DNA of 64,000 bases from Arcicella sp034519515 (GCA_034519515.1 JAXHOK010000041.1:37938-101937); one strand, 5' to 3'; positions 36,737 to 46,056 are shown, counted from the first letter of the stretch. The notes: a model not told the origin generated them from the sequence alone. Translations and numbers: made by a program.

Positions 36737-36768
36737 AAAAGCCGAGATTTATTGTCTCGGCTTTTCTG
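36737..36768 (+). terminator. Strong hairpin terminator
   Basis: AAAAGCCGAGA (36737-36747) and TCTCGGCTTTT (36755-36765) are exact complements with a 7-base loop and a T-rich tail. The 70 bases before it (36669-36736) hold no reading frame. They may be a short transcript leader or nothing. Confidence 0.75.
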
Positions 36769-36795
36769 TTTTTGGGGGTTCTTCAATAATTTTGC

Positions 36796-36901
36796 GGACA
36801 CAGAGTTTCTCAAAGTATTTCACAGAGTCTCCTGGAAACGCCCACCGTAAAGTATTCTCTCTCTGTAACTTTGTGGAGTACTCTGAGAAACTCTGTATCC
36901 A
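36796..36901. repeat. Palindromic element with ACACAGAGTTTCTC / GAGAAACTCTGT ends
   Basis: GGACACAGAGTTTCTCAAAGTA at 36796 pairs with TACTCTGAGAAACTCTGTATCC ending at 36901, with inner CACAGAG and CTCTGTAA. A separate repeat family from the others. With copy 3 and the hairpin terminator it accounts for nearly all of the 357-base gap 36565-36921. Confidence 0.7.
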
Positions 36902-36921
36902 TAAAATTGTCAGACCATATT

Positions 36922-38088
36922 TTAAAAAGCCCCTTTCCAAGATCTCAACCAAGATTTTATTGTCGAGTTTCCTCCTTTTCGGAACGTATATACCTCCATT
37001 TCTTTTTGGGTAAGTTCCTCTAAATTCCGTAAGAATATCTGTGCCGTTTGTCCTTGCCAAGCCTGAAAATTCTCTTGTACGTTTTGATGAACTGGCAAAT
37101 ATTCAATGAATCGACTCAAATTAAATTCCGAATCGGCAATGCCTGCCCCTGCCCTTTCGCCGTCTAAAGCATTGATTTGCTGTTCAATATGATTGGGAAC
37201 AGGCACCATCATAATGGGTTTTCCCAAATACATTGCCTCACAAACAGACTCAAAACCAGCCGTACAAACCAAGCCCGAACACACTTGCATCATCCGTAAA
37301 AATTTCTCGGAATTAACCTGATGAAAAGTTAGATTTTCACTAAAAGACCACTCATCCACAAACTCCCGATTATTCCAAAAGCAATGAATTTCCACGTCTC
37401 GGTGATTGCAATGCCAATTGATAATATCTTCGCTGAGCTTGTGGTGAGTGATGTAAGCGAGGATAAAAGGTTTAGAGGTAACGGATAGTTTCTTGACTTC
37501 ATCACGCAAAAGCGGAGGAGTAACAATAATACTATGTGCCTTATCATCAGGCATTTGCACAAAAGAAAGGGCTAATTTACGAGTTGATTTTAGGGAGGTA
37601 AGACGGGTATTAAGATTCAACAGAAAACGGTCAATTGGTCTATCAGGCAACGAAATAAAATCTTGGTGAAGCAATAAATATTGATGTCCGATACAAACCA
37701 CGGGAATTATTGGACGATATAATTGGGCATATAATCCACAAATCATATCATAAAAATTTACAATCAAATCGGGTTGATGTTCTTCTACTTTTTGGGCTAA
37801 AAACTGAATACTTTTTTGATATTTTCGGATTTTCTTGGTGTGTGTAGAAATCGTATCCCAAACTTTTACTGCCTTTGATTGCCCGTAAACCAAACTTGGG
37901 GCGGGGAAAGTATTGATTTCCGACTTGATTTTTTCTCTAAAAAATGAAGGTAAATTGGCTTCATTATCCATCCCAACCATCACCGAGACCACTTGATGCC
38001 CCGCCTGATTTAAGATTTCATACAAAGAGATAGCTTGGGTGAGGTGTCCACGCCCTTCGCCTTGAACCACAAATAAAAATTTACTCAT
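36922..38088 (-). CDS. MurG-like glycosyltransferase
   Basis: I chose ATG 38088 (MSKFLFVVQGEGRGHLTQAISLYEIL), since the GEGRGH motif must lie at the N-terminus of a GT-B fold. About 388 residues. The C-terminal nucleotide-sugar part has CSGLVCTAGFESVCEAMYLGKPIMMVPVPNHIEQQINA, typical of the MurG/UGT-like group. No membrane segments. Acceptor and sugar are unknown. It is followed upstream on the same strand by a secreted barrel protein, probably unrelated. Confidence 0.8.
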   Translation of the reverse strand: MSKFLFVVQGEGRGHLTQAISLYEILNQAGHQVVSVMVGMDNEANLPSFFREKIKSEINTFPAPSLVYGQSKAVKVWDTISTHTKKIRKYQKSIQFLAQKVEEHQPDLIVNFYDMICGLYAQLYRPIIPVVCIGHQYLLLHQDFISLPDRPIDRFLLNLNTRLTSLKSTRKLALSFVQMPDDKAHSIIVTPPLLRDEVKKLSVTSKPFILAYITHHKLSEDIINWHCNHRDVEIHCFWNNREFVDEWSFSENLTFHQVNSEKFLRMMQVCSGLVCTAGFESVCEAMYLGKPIMMVPVPNHIEQQINALDGERAGAGIADSEFNLSRFIEYLPVHQNVQENFQAWQGQTAQIFLRNLEELTQKEMEVYTFRKGGNSTIKSWLRSWKGAF

Positions 38089-38174
38089 TTTATGACGGTT
38101 TAATTTCCGAAACAAAATTGAGCATTTACTTTAAACTGATGATTTTCTGGAGGTTAAGGGATTGTTAAGGATTG

Positions 38175-40238
38175 TCAAAAATGCAATCTCACCTGCACCT
38201 TCACCTCCGAACGATGCGACAGCGGAATTTCCTCTAAACCAGAACTAAAAGTTCCACCATCAAACAAATCAGTTCTTGCCCAACGCACCCAGGCATCCAC
38301 GTTGCGAGAGAGTTTGTACTGAGCCATCAAATAATGCCTAATGCCGTGTTGGTAATAAGCTGGAAATGAAAACGCATAGAGAACATCTTGCTCATAAAAG
38401 TACTGCCGATTGTCATAATCATCGGTCTTAAAGAATGCCAAACGGCTGGATAATGATAGCCTTCCGAGGTCGGCATTGACATCTTGGGCAATGGAAAATC
38501 CTTGTGTAAGTTCCTGACCATCAAATTGATAGGTACTGTATGATGCCCGAGTTTGAATATTCCAAATTTTAGAAATCTTATAATCCAGATTCGCAATCCA
38601 AATCCTCCTGATCCTGTCTCTCACCACCGTAATTTCACGGGTTTTCTCTCTGCCTTTGTCAATATACGTTTCCGAGATTTTAGTATTTTCTTCCTTATTT
38701 TCTTGTCTGAATTGGAAGAAAATTTGTAAGGTTTTGTTGGGTTGGTAGGTCAATCGCCCTAAATAATCAAAGCCTTTAGTGGGCAATTTATCCACCAAAT
38801 ACCGATACCAAGGAAACTGAAAATAATCAATATATGCCGATGCTGACCACTGTTTCGTAAAGGCGTGTTTCATTCCACCATACAAACCCGTTTCGTTGAT
38901 ATTTCGGGAATTTTCAGAAAAACCATTGGCATAAAAACTATGAAAATTACGGTCATATTTTCTGAATAAAACCGAAAAATCCGTTCGCTTTCCCATGCTC
39001 CCCAACACGCCCGAAACCATGCCCAGACCGCCACTTGAAGAACGAGATATTTCACCAAAAAAATTAAGATTCTGATAACTATAATTGTAATGAAGCCCCG
39101 TTAAAAGATTGTTTGTCCCTTCAAATTCATACTGATTGTAATCTTTCTCTGCTTTTTGAATGGGCTTGTCAAAGTTAGTTTTCAAAACCGTTAAGCCTAT
39201 TTGAAGCGTATTGACCTTATTTTTGAAGGAAACATCTGTCCCTAAATTTTCTTCCAATAAACTTCCTTTATCCGCTATTTCAGAAGCCGTTCGGTGCAAG
39301 CCCGAAGTTTGAAAAGAAGAGGCATATTCCAGATTTGTAGCCTTATCAATCACAATATTTCCATCTCGCCAAAGCCTTGAATAAAAACCTGTGATGTCAA
39401 ATTTTCCTAATTGATAAGTGGCAGCAGCACCTCTGAAAAAATTATTTTCAAGTGCCGAAGTATAAGGGCGAATTCCTAAGTGATTTCTACGGGTCGTCAA
39501 AACTGTTTCTGAACCTTTACCAATATAAAAACCTGCCGCCGCAATCAGTCCCTGCCCTAATTGCAGTTGATAGTCACCAAGCGTAATGTTTTTCCAATGC
39601 CCTTTATTTTGAAAATTTATATGAAATGACTTAAAATCAGTCAGTTGCGATTCGCCTTCGTCTTTTTCCAAGGTAAATCCCAAACTAAAATCTTTGGAAG
39701 AAGACATTTTATAACGGGCATATAACTTCATCGGCGAGCCTTCATAACGTACTTTACTGGTTGAAGTAGGTTCAGTAAATCCCTTTTTCGTTTCCAAAAT
39801 TTGGGCATAACGCAACAGTAAATATTGATTAGACCCATCAAAACCATTGGTTAAAGTACCAAAAGAAAGTCTATCGGGTTTGACCGCCACAAAGGGAATG
39901 AGTTTATAAATAGTGGATAAATCAAAATCAGAAATAGCTTGTAATTCATAGATAGAGAGCAAGTTACCTGCCTTTTGACGATACAAAAAGAAAGAGTTGA
40001 GCTGTTTTTCAGAAAGGATATACACCGAAGCCAATTGCTCACGATTTACTTTATTGAGGTCAATAGGATTGAGATAATTTTGGTAAAGCGACTCAAAAAG
40101 GTCTTCATTTACACCCCCATCGGGATTACCCACAATATCTTGAATAAAATTACGGATATTGATTTCCTTACGGGGGTATTCTTGGGCGAGTGTTTGGAAG
40201 GTATATAGCAAGACAATGAAAAGTAGAATTTTTTTCAT
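38175..40238 (-). CDS. Secreted helix-hairpin-helix protein with beta-barrel body
   Basis: The 687 residues start with a signal peptide (MKKILLFIVLLYTFQTLA). Residues 55-115 hold a ComEA-like helix-hairpin-helix pair (NPIDLNKVNREQLASVYILSEKQLNSFFLYRQKAGNLLSIYELQAI). From about 125 to the end there are many alternating strands ending SHRSEVKVQVRLHF, like an outer-membrane barrel. Helix-hairpin-helix domains usually bind DNA. An outer-membrane protein carrying one at its periplasmic or surface side may touch DNA, for example in uptake, but that is inference. I recall the family as uncharacterised in Bacteroidota. Confidence 0.75.
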   Translation of the reverse strand: MKKILLFIVLLYTFQTLAQEYPRKEINIRNFIQDIVGNPDGGVNEDLFESLYQNYLNPIDLNKVNREQLASVYILSEKQLNSFFLYRQKAGNLLSIYELQAISDFDLSTIYKLIPFVAVKPDRLSFGTLTNGFDGSNQYLLLRYAQILETKKGFTEPTSTSKVRYEGSPMKLYARYKMSSSKDFSLGFTLEKDEGESQLTDFKSFHINFQNKGHWKNITLGDYQLQLGQGLIAAAGFYIGKGSETVLTTRRNHLGIRPYTSALENNFFRGAAATYQLGKFDITGFYSRLWRDGNIVIDKATNLEYASSFQTSGLHRTASEIADKGSLLEENLGTDVSFKNKVNTLQIGLTVLKTNFDKPIQKAEKDYNQYEFEGTNNLLTGLHYNYSYQNLNFFGEISRSSSGGLGMVSGVLGSMGKRTDFSVLFRKYDRNFHSFYANGFSENSRNINETGLYGGMKHAFTKQWSASAYIDYFQFPWYRYLVDKLPTKGFDYLGRLTYQPNKTLQIFFQFRQENKEENTKISETYIDKGREKTREITVVRDRIRRIWIANLDYKISKIWNIQTRASYSTYQFDGQELTQGFSIAQDVNADLGRLSLSSRLAFFKTDDYDNRQYFYEQDVLYAFSFPAYYQHGIRHYLMAQYKLSRNVDAWVRWARTDLFDGGTFSSGLEEIPLSHRSEVKVQVRLHF

Positions 40239-40263
40239 TTTATATGTTATTGATAGTGGTTAT

Positions 40264-40290
40264 AAAAAAAGCTCGTTATAAAACGAGCTA
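40264..40290 (-). terminator. Terminator after the Rpn-family gene
   Basis: AGCTCGTT (40270-40277) and AACGAGCT (40282-40289) form a perfect stem with a 4-base loop; the A-run on the plus strand at 40264-40269 gives the U-run for the minus-strand message. It starts 5 bases past the stop. Confidence 0.8.
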
Positions 40291-40294
40291 AAAT

Positions 40295-41227
40295 TTATTG
40301 ATTTATTTTACTTAACAATGCTTTCACTTTTTTCAGTTCTATGCCTGTACATTCAACTACTAAATCAACACTCATTCCTTTTTTAAGCATATTTACGGCA
40401 GTGTTCTCCAGCATGGCTTCTGCTTGACTCAAACCCTGACTCAAACCCTGACTCAAACCCTGACTCAAACCCTGACTCAAACCCTGACTCAAACCCTGAC
40501 TCAAACCTTCACTCAATCCTTGACTCAACCCATCTTCCCTACCCGCTTTTACTGCTTCCTGATAAAAGTAAGTTTTTCTAATATCTATTCCTGTGATTGG
40601 CATATCTCTAATTTGTTTTACTGTTTCTGAATCTAAATTACGCAATTCCGATAAAATTTCCAAACCCACAAAATATCGTTGCAGTCGAGCATTTTCATCC
40701 ACACAATCTCTCAAATTTTTCAAAATAATAGCAATTACCTTCTCTGGATTTTCTTGTTGAAAATTACCTAGAATAGCCATAATGATGGCTTCTGGAAAAT
40801 TTGATTCAACTAATTGACGGTAATCTATACTTGAAACATCAATGATTTTGTAATTAAATTTCAAATTGGGATGCTCAATAAAACTCCGCATCGTTAATTT
40901 ATCTTTACCCACATAAATCAATAACTGATTGATAGGCAATCCCTCTGCATTACTAAGCGTTTCGTAATAATTCAACATTCGATAGTGCATTTTCCTATCG
41001 TTGTGCGTTTGAAACTCTATCTGAATGATGTATTCCTCCTGTCCCAAAACCTTGCACGCAAAATCTATTCTGCGTTCTTGGGTTCTTTTGATAGTAGTAT
41101 CAATTTGAATAATGTTGTCCATCTTTATTCCTAACATTTGAGAAATAAAAGGTAGGAAAATCTCAATAAAAAGGTCTTTCAGAACAATATCAAAATCCTG
41201 ATGTCTTTTGGCTTTTTCCTCTGCCAT
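40295..41227 (-). CDS. Rpn-family PD-(D/E)XK nuclease / putative transposase
   Basis: The 310 residues begin MAEEKAKRHQDFDIVLKDLF. The nuclease core has IDFACKVLGQEEYIIQIEFQ (the D...ExQ catalytic pattern), and RKMHYRMLNYYETL follows. This fits the Rpn (recombination-promoting nuclease) family. A stretch of nine GLSQ/GLSE tetrapeptides at about 232-267, coded by a 12-bp tandem repeat, links the core to a C-terminal helical domain (AVNMLKKGMSVDLVVECTGI). Rpn genes are often variable and mobile-linked. It stands alone with its own terminator. Confidence 0.85.
   Translation of the reverse strand: MAEEKAKRHQDFDIVLKDLFIEIFLPFISQMLGIKMDNIIQIDTTIKRTQERRIDFACKVLGQEEYIIQIEFQTHNDRKMHYRMLNYYETLSNAEGLPINQLLIYVGKDKLTMRSFIEHPNLKFNYKIIDVSSIDYRQLVESNFPEAIIMAILGNFQQENPEKVIAIILKNLRDCVDENARLQRYFVGLEILSELRNLDSETVKQIRDMPITGIDIRKTYFYQEAVKAGREDGLSQGLSEGLSQGLSQGLSQGLSQGLSQGLSQGLSQAEAMLENTAVNMLKKGMSVDLVVECTGIELKKVKALLSKINQ
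40427..40534. repeat. 12-bp tandem repeat inside the Rpn-family gene
   Basis: Six perfect copies of ACTCAAACCCTG (plus strand, 40427-40498) are followed by three degenerate copies to 40534. Each codes for Gly-Leu-Ser-Gln on the minus strand. Because 12 is a multiple of 3, gain or loss of units by slippage would change the linker length without breaking the frame. Confidence 0.95.
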
Positions 41228-41296
41228 ATATTAAAAATAGCGGTTAATAATGTGGTATTTAACAAAACTGCCCTCCCGCTTCCACCTACATGGTAA

Positions 41297-42433
41297 TCAA
41301 ACCTGAAACTTCCTCCCCACCACTTCCAAAAAATCGTTGGCTTCTTCGGCTGCCATTATCCAGTTGTATTTTGGAGCTAACGACTTGTTCATCAGGTTTT
41401 TAGCCTCCGAAAAATTCAAACAATTATCCAAATCTTCAACGGCTTTATTGTATGAATTGATGTCTCCTTCAAATAATCTACCAATAAAAACAAACTTCTG
41501 GTTCAAGCTGATTCCATCCACAATACTCTTGATAGGGCGACTAAAAGCTAAGTCTGAAAGGGGTGTTCCTGTGCCGATAATATCTTTTTTCAAAAGGTCA
41601 TTCACCGTGGGTAAATCATCCGTAAAAGTATCATTTAGACGGTCTGAGCCTGGCAATTTCACAGATGGGATGGAACCTTCGGCTTCAAATTTTGCTTGTA
41701 CTTGGGCAACGGTTGGCAACGGTGCATCTTCATCATCCATTTCATCATCAGGGTCAATGTCGAAGAATGATTGTTGCATTTTCATGGCGGAATTATCCTC
41801 AATCACCTTTTTTGTGGTTGATTTTACAAAATTATCTTTCTGCAACGGCATAGTTGCCGATAGCATTTCTAAGTATTTATCAGGATTTTCAAAATCCCCT
41901 TTACTATCAATTTCACTCAACCAACCCAATGCCGTTGTTACATAAACCTTGTCTTCATCAGCCATTTTATCAGTCATGGCTTTGGCAACCTGCCCGTTGA
42001 TTTTAGAGTACTTTGCCAATTGAGCCAAACGGTCTTTGGTAAACATAAAATCGGGCGAATCCCTCACGTAATCATCAAAATGCTTGCTGGGGTCTAACAA
42101 AAGTACAATTGTTTTATTCACTGCCTTTGATAACATCGGCTCAAAATCCTCACGCTTCACGCTGATATGTTGTGAAGCCGTATTCATAAAAGTCTTCAAA
42201 GCAGCTTTTACCTCCTCATGTTCAAAATTAAAATAAGGGCTTTTAAAGGCCTCACTATCAGCTTTCCAACTTTCAAAAAGGTCACTCACCACAAACATAT
42301 TCACCTGAGCAACGTTGCTCAGTTTCAAAATTTGCTGACCGTTTATCGTAGCGGTTCTATTGAAAAAATCATCACAGACTTTGGCAGCGTACTGCTGACC
42401 ATATTTTTCGATTGCCGACAAATCTAACTTCAT
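41297..42433 (-). CDS. Conserved hypothetical protein
   Basis: The 378 residues are soluble with no signal peptide. The N-terminal half is helical (YGQQYAAKVCDDFFNRTATINGQQILKLSNVAQVN). The middle is an acidic linker (FDIDPDDEMDDEDAPLPTV). The C-terminal 90 residues form a compact block (SIVDGISLNQKFVFIGRLFEGDINSYNKAVEDLDN...FLEVVGRKF) that I recall as conserved among Cytophagales without known function. The 69-base gap to the Rpn gene has no clear terminator. Confidence 0.7.
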   Translation of the reverse strand: MKLDLSAIEKYGQQYAAKVCDDFFNRTATINGQQILKLSNVAQVNMFVVSDLFESWKADSEAFKSPYFNFEHEEVKAALKTFMNTASQHISVKREDFEPMLSKAVNKTIVLLLDPSKHFDDYVRDSPDFMFTKDRLAQLAKYSKINGQVAKAMTDKMADEDKVYVTTALGWLSEIDSKGDFENPDKYLEMLSATMPLQKDNFVKSTTKKVIEDNSAMKMQQSFFDIDPDDEMDDEDAPLPTVAQVQAKFEAEGSIPSVKLPGSDRLNDTFTDDLPTVNDLLKKDIIGTGTPLSDLAFSRPIKSIVDGISLNQKFVFIGRLFEGDINSYNKAVEDLDNCLNFSEAKNLMNKSLAPKYNWIMAAEEANDFLEVVGRKFQV

Positions 42434-42604
42434 ACTTCCTTACTAAGGTTTAATTTTATTATTGAAAATGGGGATGGGTCAAAATTACATTAATTCTTTA
42501 AGTAGAACGCAAAAACTAAACCAAAGATTTTTGATGTGTTGAGAAATAGTTTTTAGGGGTAGTTTTATATAAATCGAAAAGGTTTATTCATCTGTTTTCT
42601 TTTA

Positions 42605-42612
42605 TAATTTTG
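42605..42612 (+). promoter_or_regulatory. Possible -7 box before the methylase gene
   Basis: TAATTTTG fits TAnnTTTG and lies about 50 bases before the ATG at 42662, a suitable leader length. The -33 region has no clear TTG. The 228-base gap 42434-42661 is otherwise AT-rich and empty. Confidence 0.4.
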
Positions 42613-42661
42613 ATTTAAAAAGATTAACATCTAAATTTTGATTATAATCTATAATTTAAAA

Positions 42662-44641
42662 ATGAGCAATACAGAACAATTTTATTCAGAATTAAGTCAA
42701 ATCAGAGAACTTTTTTATAAGTACGGAAAATTTGACGATGCAAACGCCAAACTTGATGAAATATCTAAATATATAGCTATCTATGTTTATCAAGTACAAA
42801 ATCAAAGTACAGAATTGACTGATTTGGTAAAAGAGTATGAGCAAAATAGTAATTTTTTAATTGTTCCCAATTTAAAGGTTTTATTTATCAAACTTTCTCA
42901 ATCTGAAAATTTTGTAAATAAAGATGGAAGTTCCATTTTTGGTAGTCAGCCTGCTTTAAATATTGATGAAAAAGATAATCAGTTTGCTTATTCACTCTTA
43001 AAATTGGTTATTAATGCAGTTGATAGCGTATTAAGTGGGGATAAAAATTTTGATTTACTAAATGAATGCTTTGGGCATTTTGTTAGAGACAGTTTTAGAA
43101 ATCATATTGAGGATGCCCAATATATGACTCCCAATGAAGCCGTTGAATTGATGTGTGATATTGCTTTGAATGATTTGAAAGATGAAATTTTTACTGATGA
43201 TTTTTTGGTTTTAGACCCTTGCTGTGGAGTTGGCTCATTCCTTTCAACTTTTAATCATAAAAACGATTTAATTCCATCTGAAAAAATACAGTACATTGGT
43301 CAAGATAAAGTAGAAAGAATGGTAAGGCTTTCTAAAATAAATTTATTTTTAGCAAATATTCAAAATCAAGTTGTCTCTAATGGAAATTCAGTTATTGGAG
43401 ATTCTATTTTAAAAGATTATGTTGGTAAAGTTGATTTAATCTTAACAAATCCACCTTTTGGAGCGAGATTTTCGAGTGAAGAATTGAAACCAACCGCTAA
43501 GGCAGATTATCCTTTACTTCAAGATGTAATTTTAAAAAATGGAACAAATTTTAGTTCTGAAATCCTATTTATTGACCGATGTTTAACATTATTGAAGCCA
43601 AAAGGAAAACTTTTAGCAGTTGTTCCAGATAGTGTTATTTCCTCCGCAGGATTAGCCAATACATTGAGACATCGTTTATCTTACAATCGTAATGTACAGA
43701 TTAAAGCAATTATAGAACTTCCTGCCGTAACCTTTGCACAAGCAGGAACTCGTACAAAAACAAGTATCTTGTATTTAGAAAAAACAGACGTGCCAAATAG
43801 TGTTACATTTATGGCAAAATGTGACATGATTGGTTTTGAAGTCAGTACCAAAAAAGGGGCAACCGTAAAATTTGCTGATGGTATAAATGAGTTACCACAA
43901 ATATTGGAAGCATACAAAAAAACAAATTTTGCTTTAAAAGGTAAAAACGAAGAGATTTTAAGTCAAAATCCATCTTGTGTCTTGGTAAATTCTGAATTAT
44001 TGCAAACTCATTCTTGGACTGCAAGCCATTACAATGCTAATAAATTTCAAGCTATTTCAAAACTGAAAAACAATGATTCTGAGTTGGTAAAATTATCTGA
44101 ACTGGTGAGTTTTGATACTAACTTTCGTAGAAATGAATTTATTTCTCCTGACAGTAAATGTATCAGTATTCTACACGTAAGTAATGATGATAATTTGAAT
44201 TATGAAGAATTGGTAAATTATAATCCAATCTATCAAGGAATTGTCTGTAAAACAGGTGATTTACTGTTTTCAAAGATAAATCCAAGGATTTTAAGACTAT
44301 TAGTTGTCCCTCATTTAGATTTCCCTTTGACTTGTTCAACGGAGTTTGAAATTATAAATTCTCAAACCGAAATCAGTAATTATGGGATAAAATTACTGCT
44401 GATGCTCCCTTCTGTACAAGCACAAATTAATACAACTACTTCTGGAACATCATCCTCGCATAATAGAATTAAATCAAAAGATTTGGCTAATATTTTAATT
44501 CCTGTACCTAAAAAAGGGTCAATTTTATACGATAAACTTTTCGAAAAAGCGAATATTTATGAAGAGAAAAACAAACAATTCAGTGAATTACGATTTGAAA
44601 TGTTTAGATTAAAAAATGAAGTTTTTGAGGTTATGAATTAG
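42662..44641 (+). CDS. N6-adenine DNA methylase fused to an HsdS-type specificity domain
   Basis: I chose ATG 42662 (MSNTEQFYSELSQIRELFYKYG) rather than one eight codons earlier. About 659 residues. The methylase core has the SAM motif DPCCGVGSFLSTF near 190 and the catalytic NPPFGARF near 270, typical of type I HsdM. From about 450, SWTASHYNANKFQ and the rest resemble one HsdS target-recognition domain, ending with IPVPKKGSILYDKL. A methylase with its own recognition domain can act alone. The neighbour convergent to it is a ruined restriction endonuclease gene, their stop codons overlapping, so this is now probably an orphan methylase. Confidence 0.88.
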   Translation: MSNTEQFYSELSQIRELFYKYGKFDDANAKLDEISKYIAIYVYQVQNQSTELTDLVKEYEQNSNFLIVPNLKVLFIKLSQSENFVNKDGSSIFGSQPALNIDEKDNQFAYSLLKLVINAVDSVLSGDKNFDLLNECFGHFVRDSFRNHIEDAQYMTPNEAVELMCDIALNDLKDEIFTDDFLVLDPCCGVGSFLSTFNHKNDLIPSEKIQYIGQDKVERMVRLSKINLFLANIQNQVVSNGNSVIGDSILKDYVGKVDLILTNPPFGARFSSEELKPTAKADYPLLQDVILKNGTNFSSEILFIDRCLTLLKPKGKLLAVVPDSVISSAGLANTLRHRLSYNRNVQIKAIIELPAVTFAQAGTRTKTSILYLEKTDVPNSVTFMAKCDMIGFEVSTKKGATVKFADGINELPQILEAYKKTNFALKGKNEEILSQNPSCVLVNSELLQTHSWTASHYNANKFQAISKLKNNDSELVKLSELVSFDTNFRRNEFISPDSKCISILHVSNDDNLNYEELVNYNPIYQGIVCKTGDLLFSKINPRILRLLVVPHLDFPLTCSTEFEIINSQTEISNYGIKLLLMLPSVQAQINTTTSGTSSSHNRIKSKDLANILIPVPKKGSILYDKLFEKANIYEEKNKQFSELRFEMFRLKNEVFEVMN

Positions 44642-45274
44642 ACTGGATAACCACAAATACCATTTTCTAAAACATCAGCCTCATAGTATGTTTTGACGTA
44701 TGTATCACCGATTCGTTCAGCACTAAAAAGAAGAGGATAGTTTAGATTTCCACAAGTATTTTTAAATAAATTTGAATTTAATTTTCTGGGGGGGATGAAG
44801 TTGAAAGTTATTACTCGTAATCTTTCCTTCATCTCTTTGAGTGTACCACTTGGCACACATTTCACGAAAAATAGGGTCTTTTTGTGGTCTGACTACCCAA
44901 ATTCTACATCTTTCACGTTTATTATCTGGCTCATTATCCCAAAGCACAAAAAATAATTTGGGTAAATCGTCTAAATATTCAAGTTTACCAGAAGATTTAC
45001 TTTTTGTGCCTGCCTTAATAACTCCATTAAATCTTGGTGTATCTATTGCATCCCACGTGCTTGCACCTTTTACGTCTGAACCATCTTAAATATCAGCACC
45101 TTTTTGACGTGCCAATCCTTTTTTACCGTACAAAATACTCACTAATATTTGAGACCAGCCTCGTGTGTCAGATGGATTTGGGTGTTGAGTCTAATCTGCA
45201 AAAGGTTTTGCTTCAAAAAACGCCTTATAATGTAGGTTTAAGAACTCAATGGATTTTTCTACATTTTCATTCAT
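44638..45274 (-). pseudogene. Degraded type II restriction endonuclease
   Basis: Starting at ATG 45274 (MNENVEKSIEFLNLHYKAFFEAKPFAD) one frame continues through a TAG, then TQHPNPSDTRGWSQILVSILYGKKGLARQKGADI, a TAA, and DGSDVKGASTWDAIDTPRFNGVIKAGTK up to RDEGKITSNNFQLHPP. A run of seven C near 44790 then shifts the frame, after which RKLNSNLFKNTCGNLNYPLLFSAERIGD continues to the end. Two stops and one frameshift mean no full protein can be made. The layout beside a cognate-type methylase and the GWSQILV...DGSDVK...WDAID pattern suggest a type II endonuclease, perhaps MamI-like; the family name is from memory and uncertain. Confidence 0.75.
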
Positions 45275-45320
45275 CGTAAGTATTTATTTCTTTGAAATTA
45301 TTGTTTTGTAATCCCTTCCT

Positions 45321-46052
45321 CTAACTAATCTCCAACTTCTCACAAGCCTTCATCGCTGCCGTCTGTTCGGCTTTCTTTTTGGAATAACCTTGTCCGACTG
45401 AAAATGCTTCCTCAGATACCATAATTGTTGCCGTAAATTCTTTGTTATGCTTTGCTCCTTCCTCTACAATGTCAAAACGAATAGGTTTACCTTCACGTTG
45501 AGCCCATTCAATGATGATAGATTTGAAATTGGGATTATTAGACACAACCGTATCAATATCAAAGTGTTGTGTCAATACTTTTTTGATGATAAAACTGCGG
45601 GTAAATCTAAATCCCTTGTCCATATAAATTGCCCCCATCAATGCCTCAAAGGCATCTCCATACATGGAAGTACGGGCGAGAACTGTCTTGCGGTTTCCGT
45701 CATACTCCACCAATTTATCTAAACCCATTTTGCGTGCCACCACGTTCAGCGATTCACGGCTTACCATTCTCGAACGGATTTCCGTGAGGAAACCTTCGTC
45801 TTTAAACGGAAATTTTTTGAATAAATATTCTGCCGTAACCATACCCAATACCGAATCACCCAAGAATTCGAGGCGTTCATTTGATTCCCTGTATTCCTTC
45901 GAGACGGTTTCTTTTGCTACGGAAGAGTGCATAAAAGCCAAACGATACAGATTCAGATTAGACGGATTTTCGCCTATAATGTGTTCGATAGCATTTTTTA
46001 GCTTTTTATCTTTGGGATCGCTTGAAAAAAAATCAAGTATTGGTGAAAGCAT
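45321..46052 (-). CDS. rnc: Ribonuclease III
   Basis: RNase III cuts double-stranded RNA in rRNA processing and mRNA decay. The protein has 243 residues. The catalytic block ERLEFLGDSVLGMVTAEYLF is near 63, and DAFEALMGAIYMDKGF near 133. The dsRNA-binding domain is C-terminal (EWAQREGKPIRFDIVEEG, then VGQGYSKKKAEQTAAMKACEKL). It belongs to the conserved acpP-fabF-rnc cluster. Confidence 0.96.
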   Translation of the reverse strand: MLSPILDFFSSDPKDKKLKNAIEHIIGENPSNLNLYRLAFMHSSVAKETVSKEYRESNERLEFLGDSVLGMVTAEYLFKKFPFKDEGFLTEIRSRMVSRESLNVVARKMGLDKLVEYDGNRKTVLARTSMYGDAFEALMGAIYMDKGFRFTRSFIIKKVLTQHFDIDTVVSNNPNFKSIIIEWAQREGKPIRFDIVEEGAKHNKEFTATIMVSEEAFSVGQGYSKKKAEQTAAMKACEKLEIS

Positions 46053-46056
46053 ATAT

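Noticed and set aside
36669..36765. Small RNA resembling the 5' part of RNase P RNA (GGAGAAAGTCC and a terminal hairpin)
   Set aside because: Only about 100 bases, no matching 3' conserved part and no full core. The likeness rests on one short motif, so I list only the terminator.
40427..40534. CRISPR-like array
   Set aside because: Units are 12 bp, contiguous with no spacers, and coding.
41297..42433. Nucleoid-associated protein NdpA
   Set aside because: The length is similar but I see none of the NdpA core motifs. The C-terminal block fits an uncharacterised Cytophagales family better.
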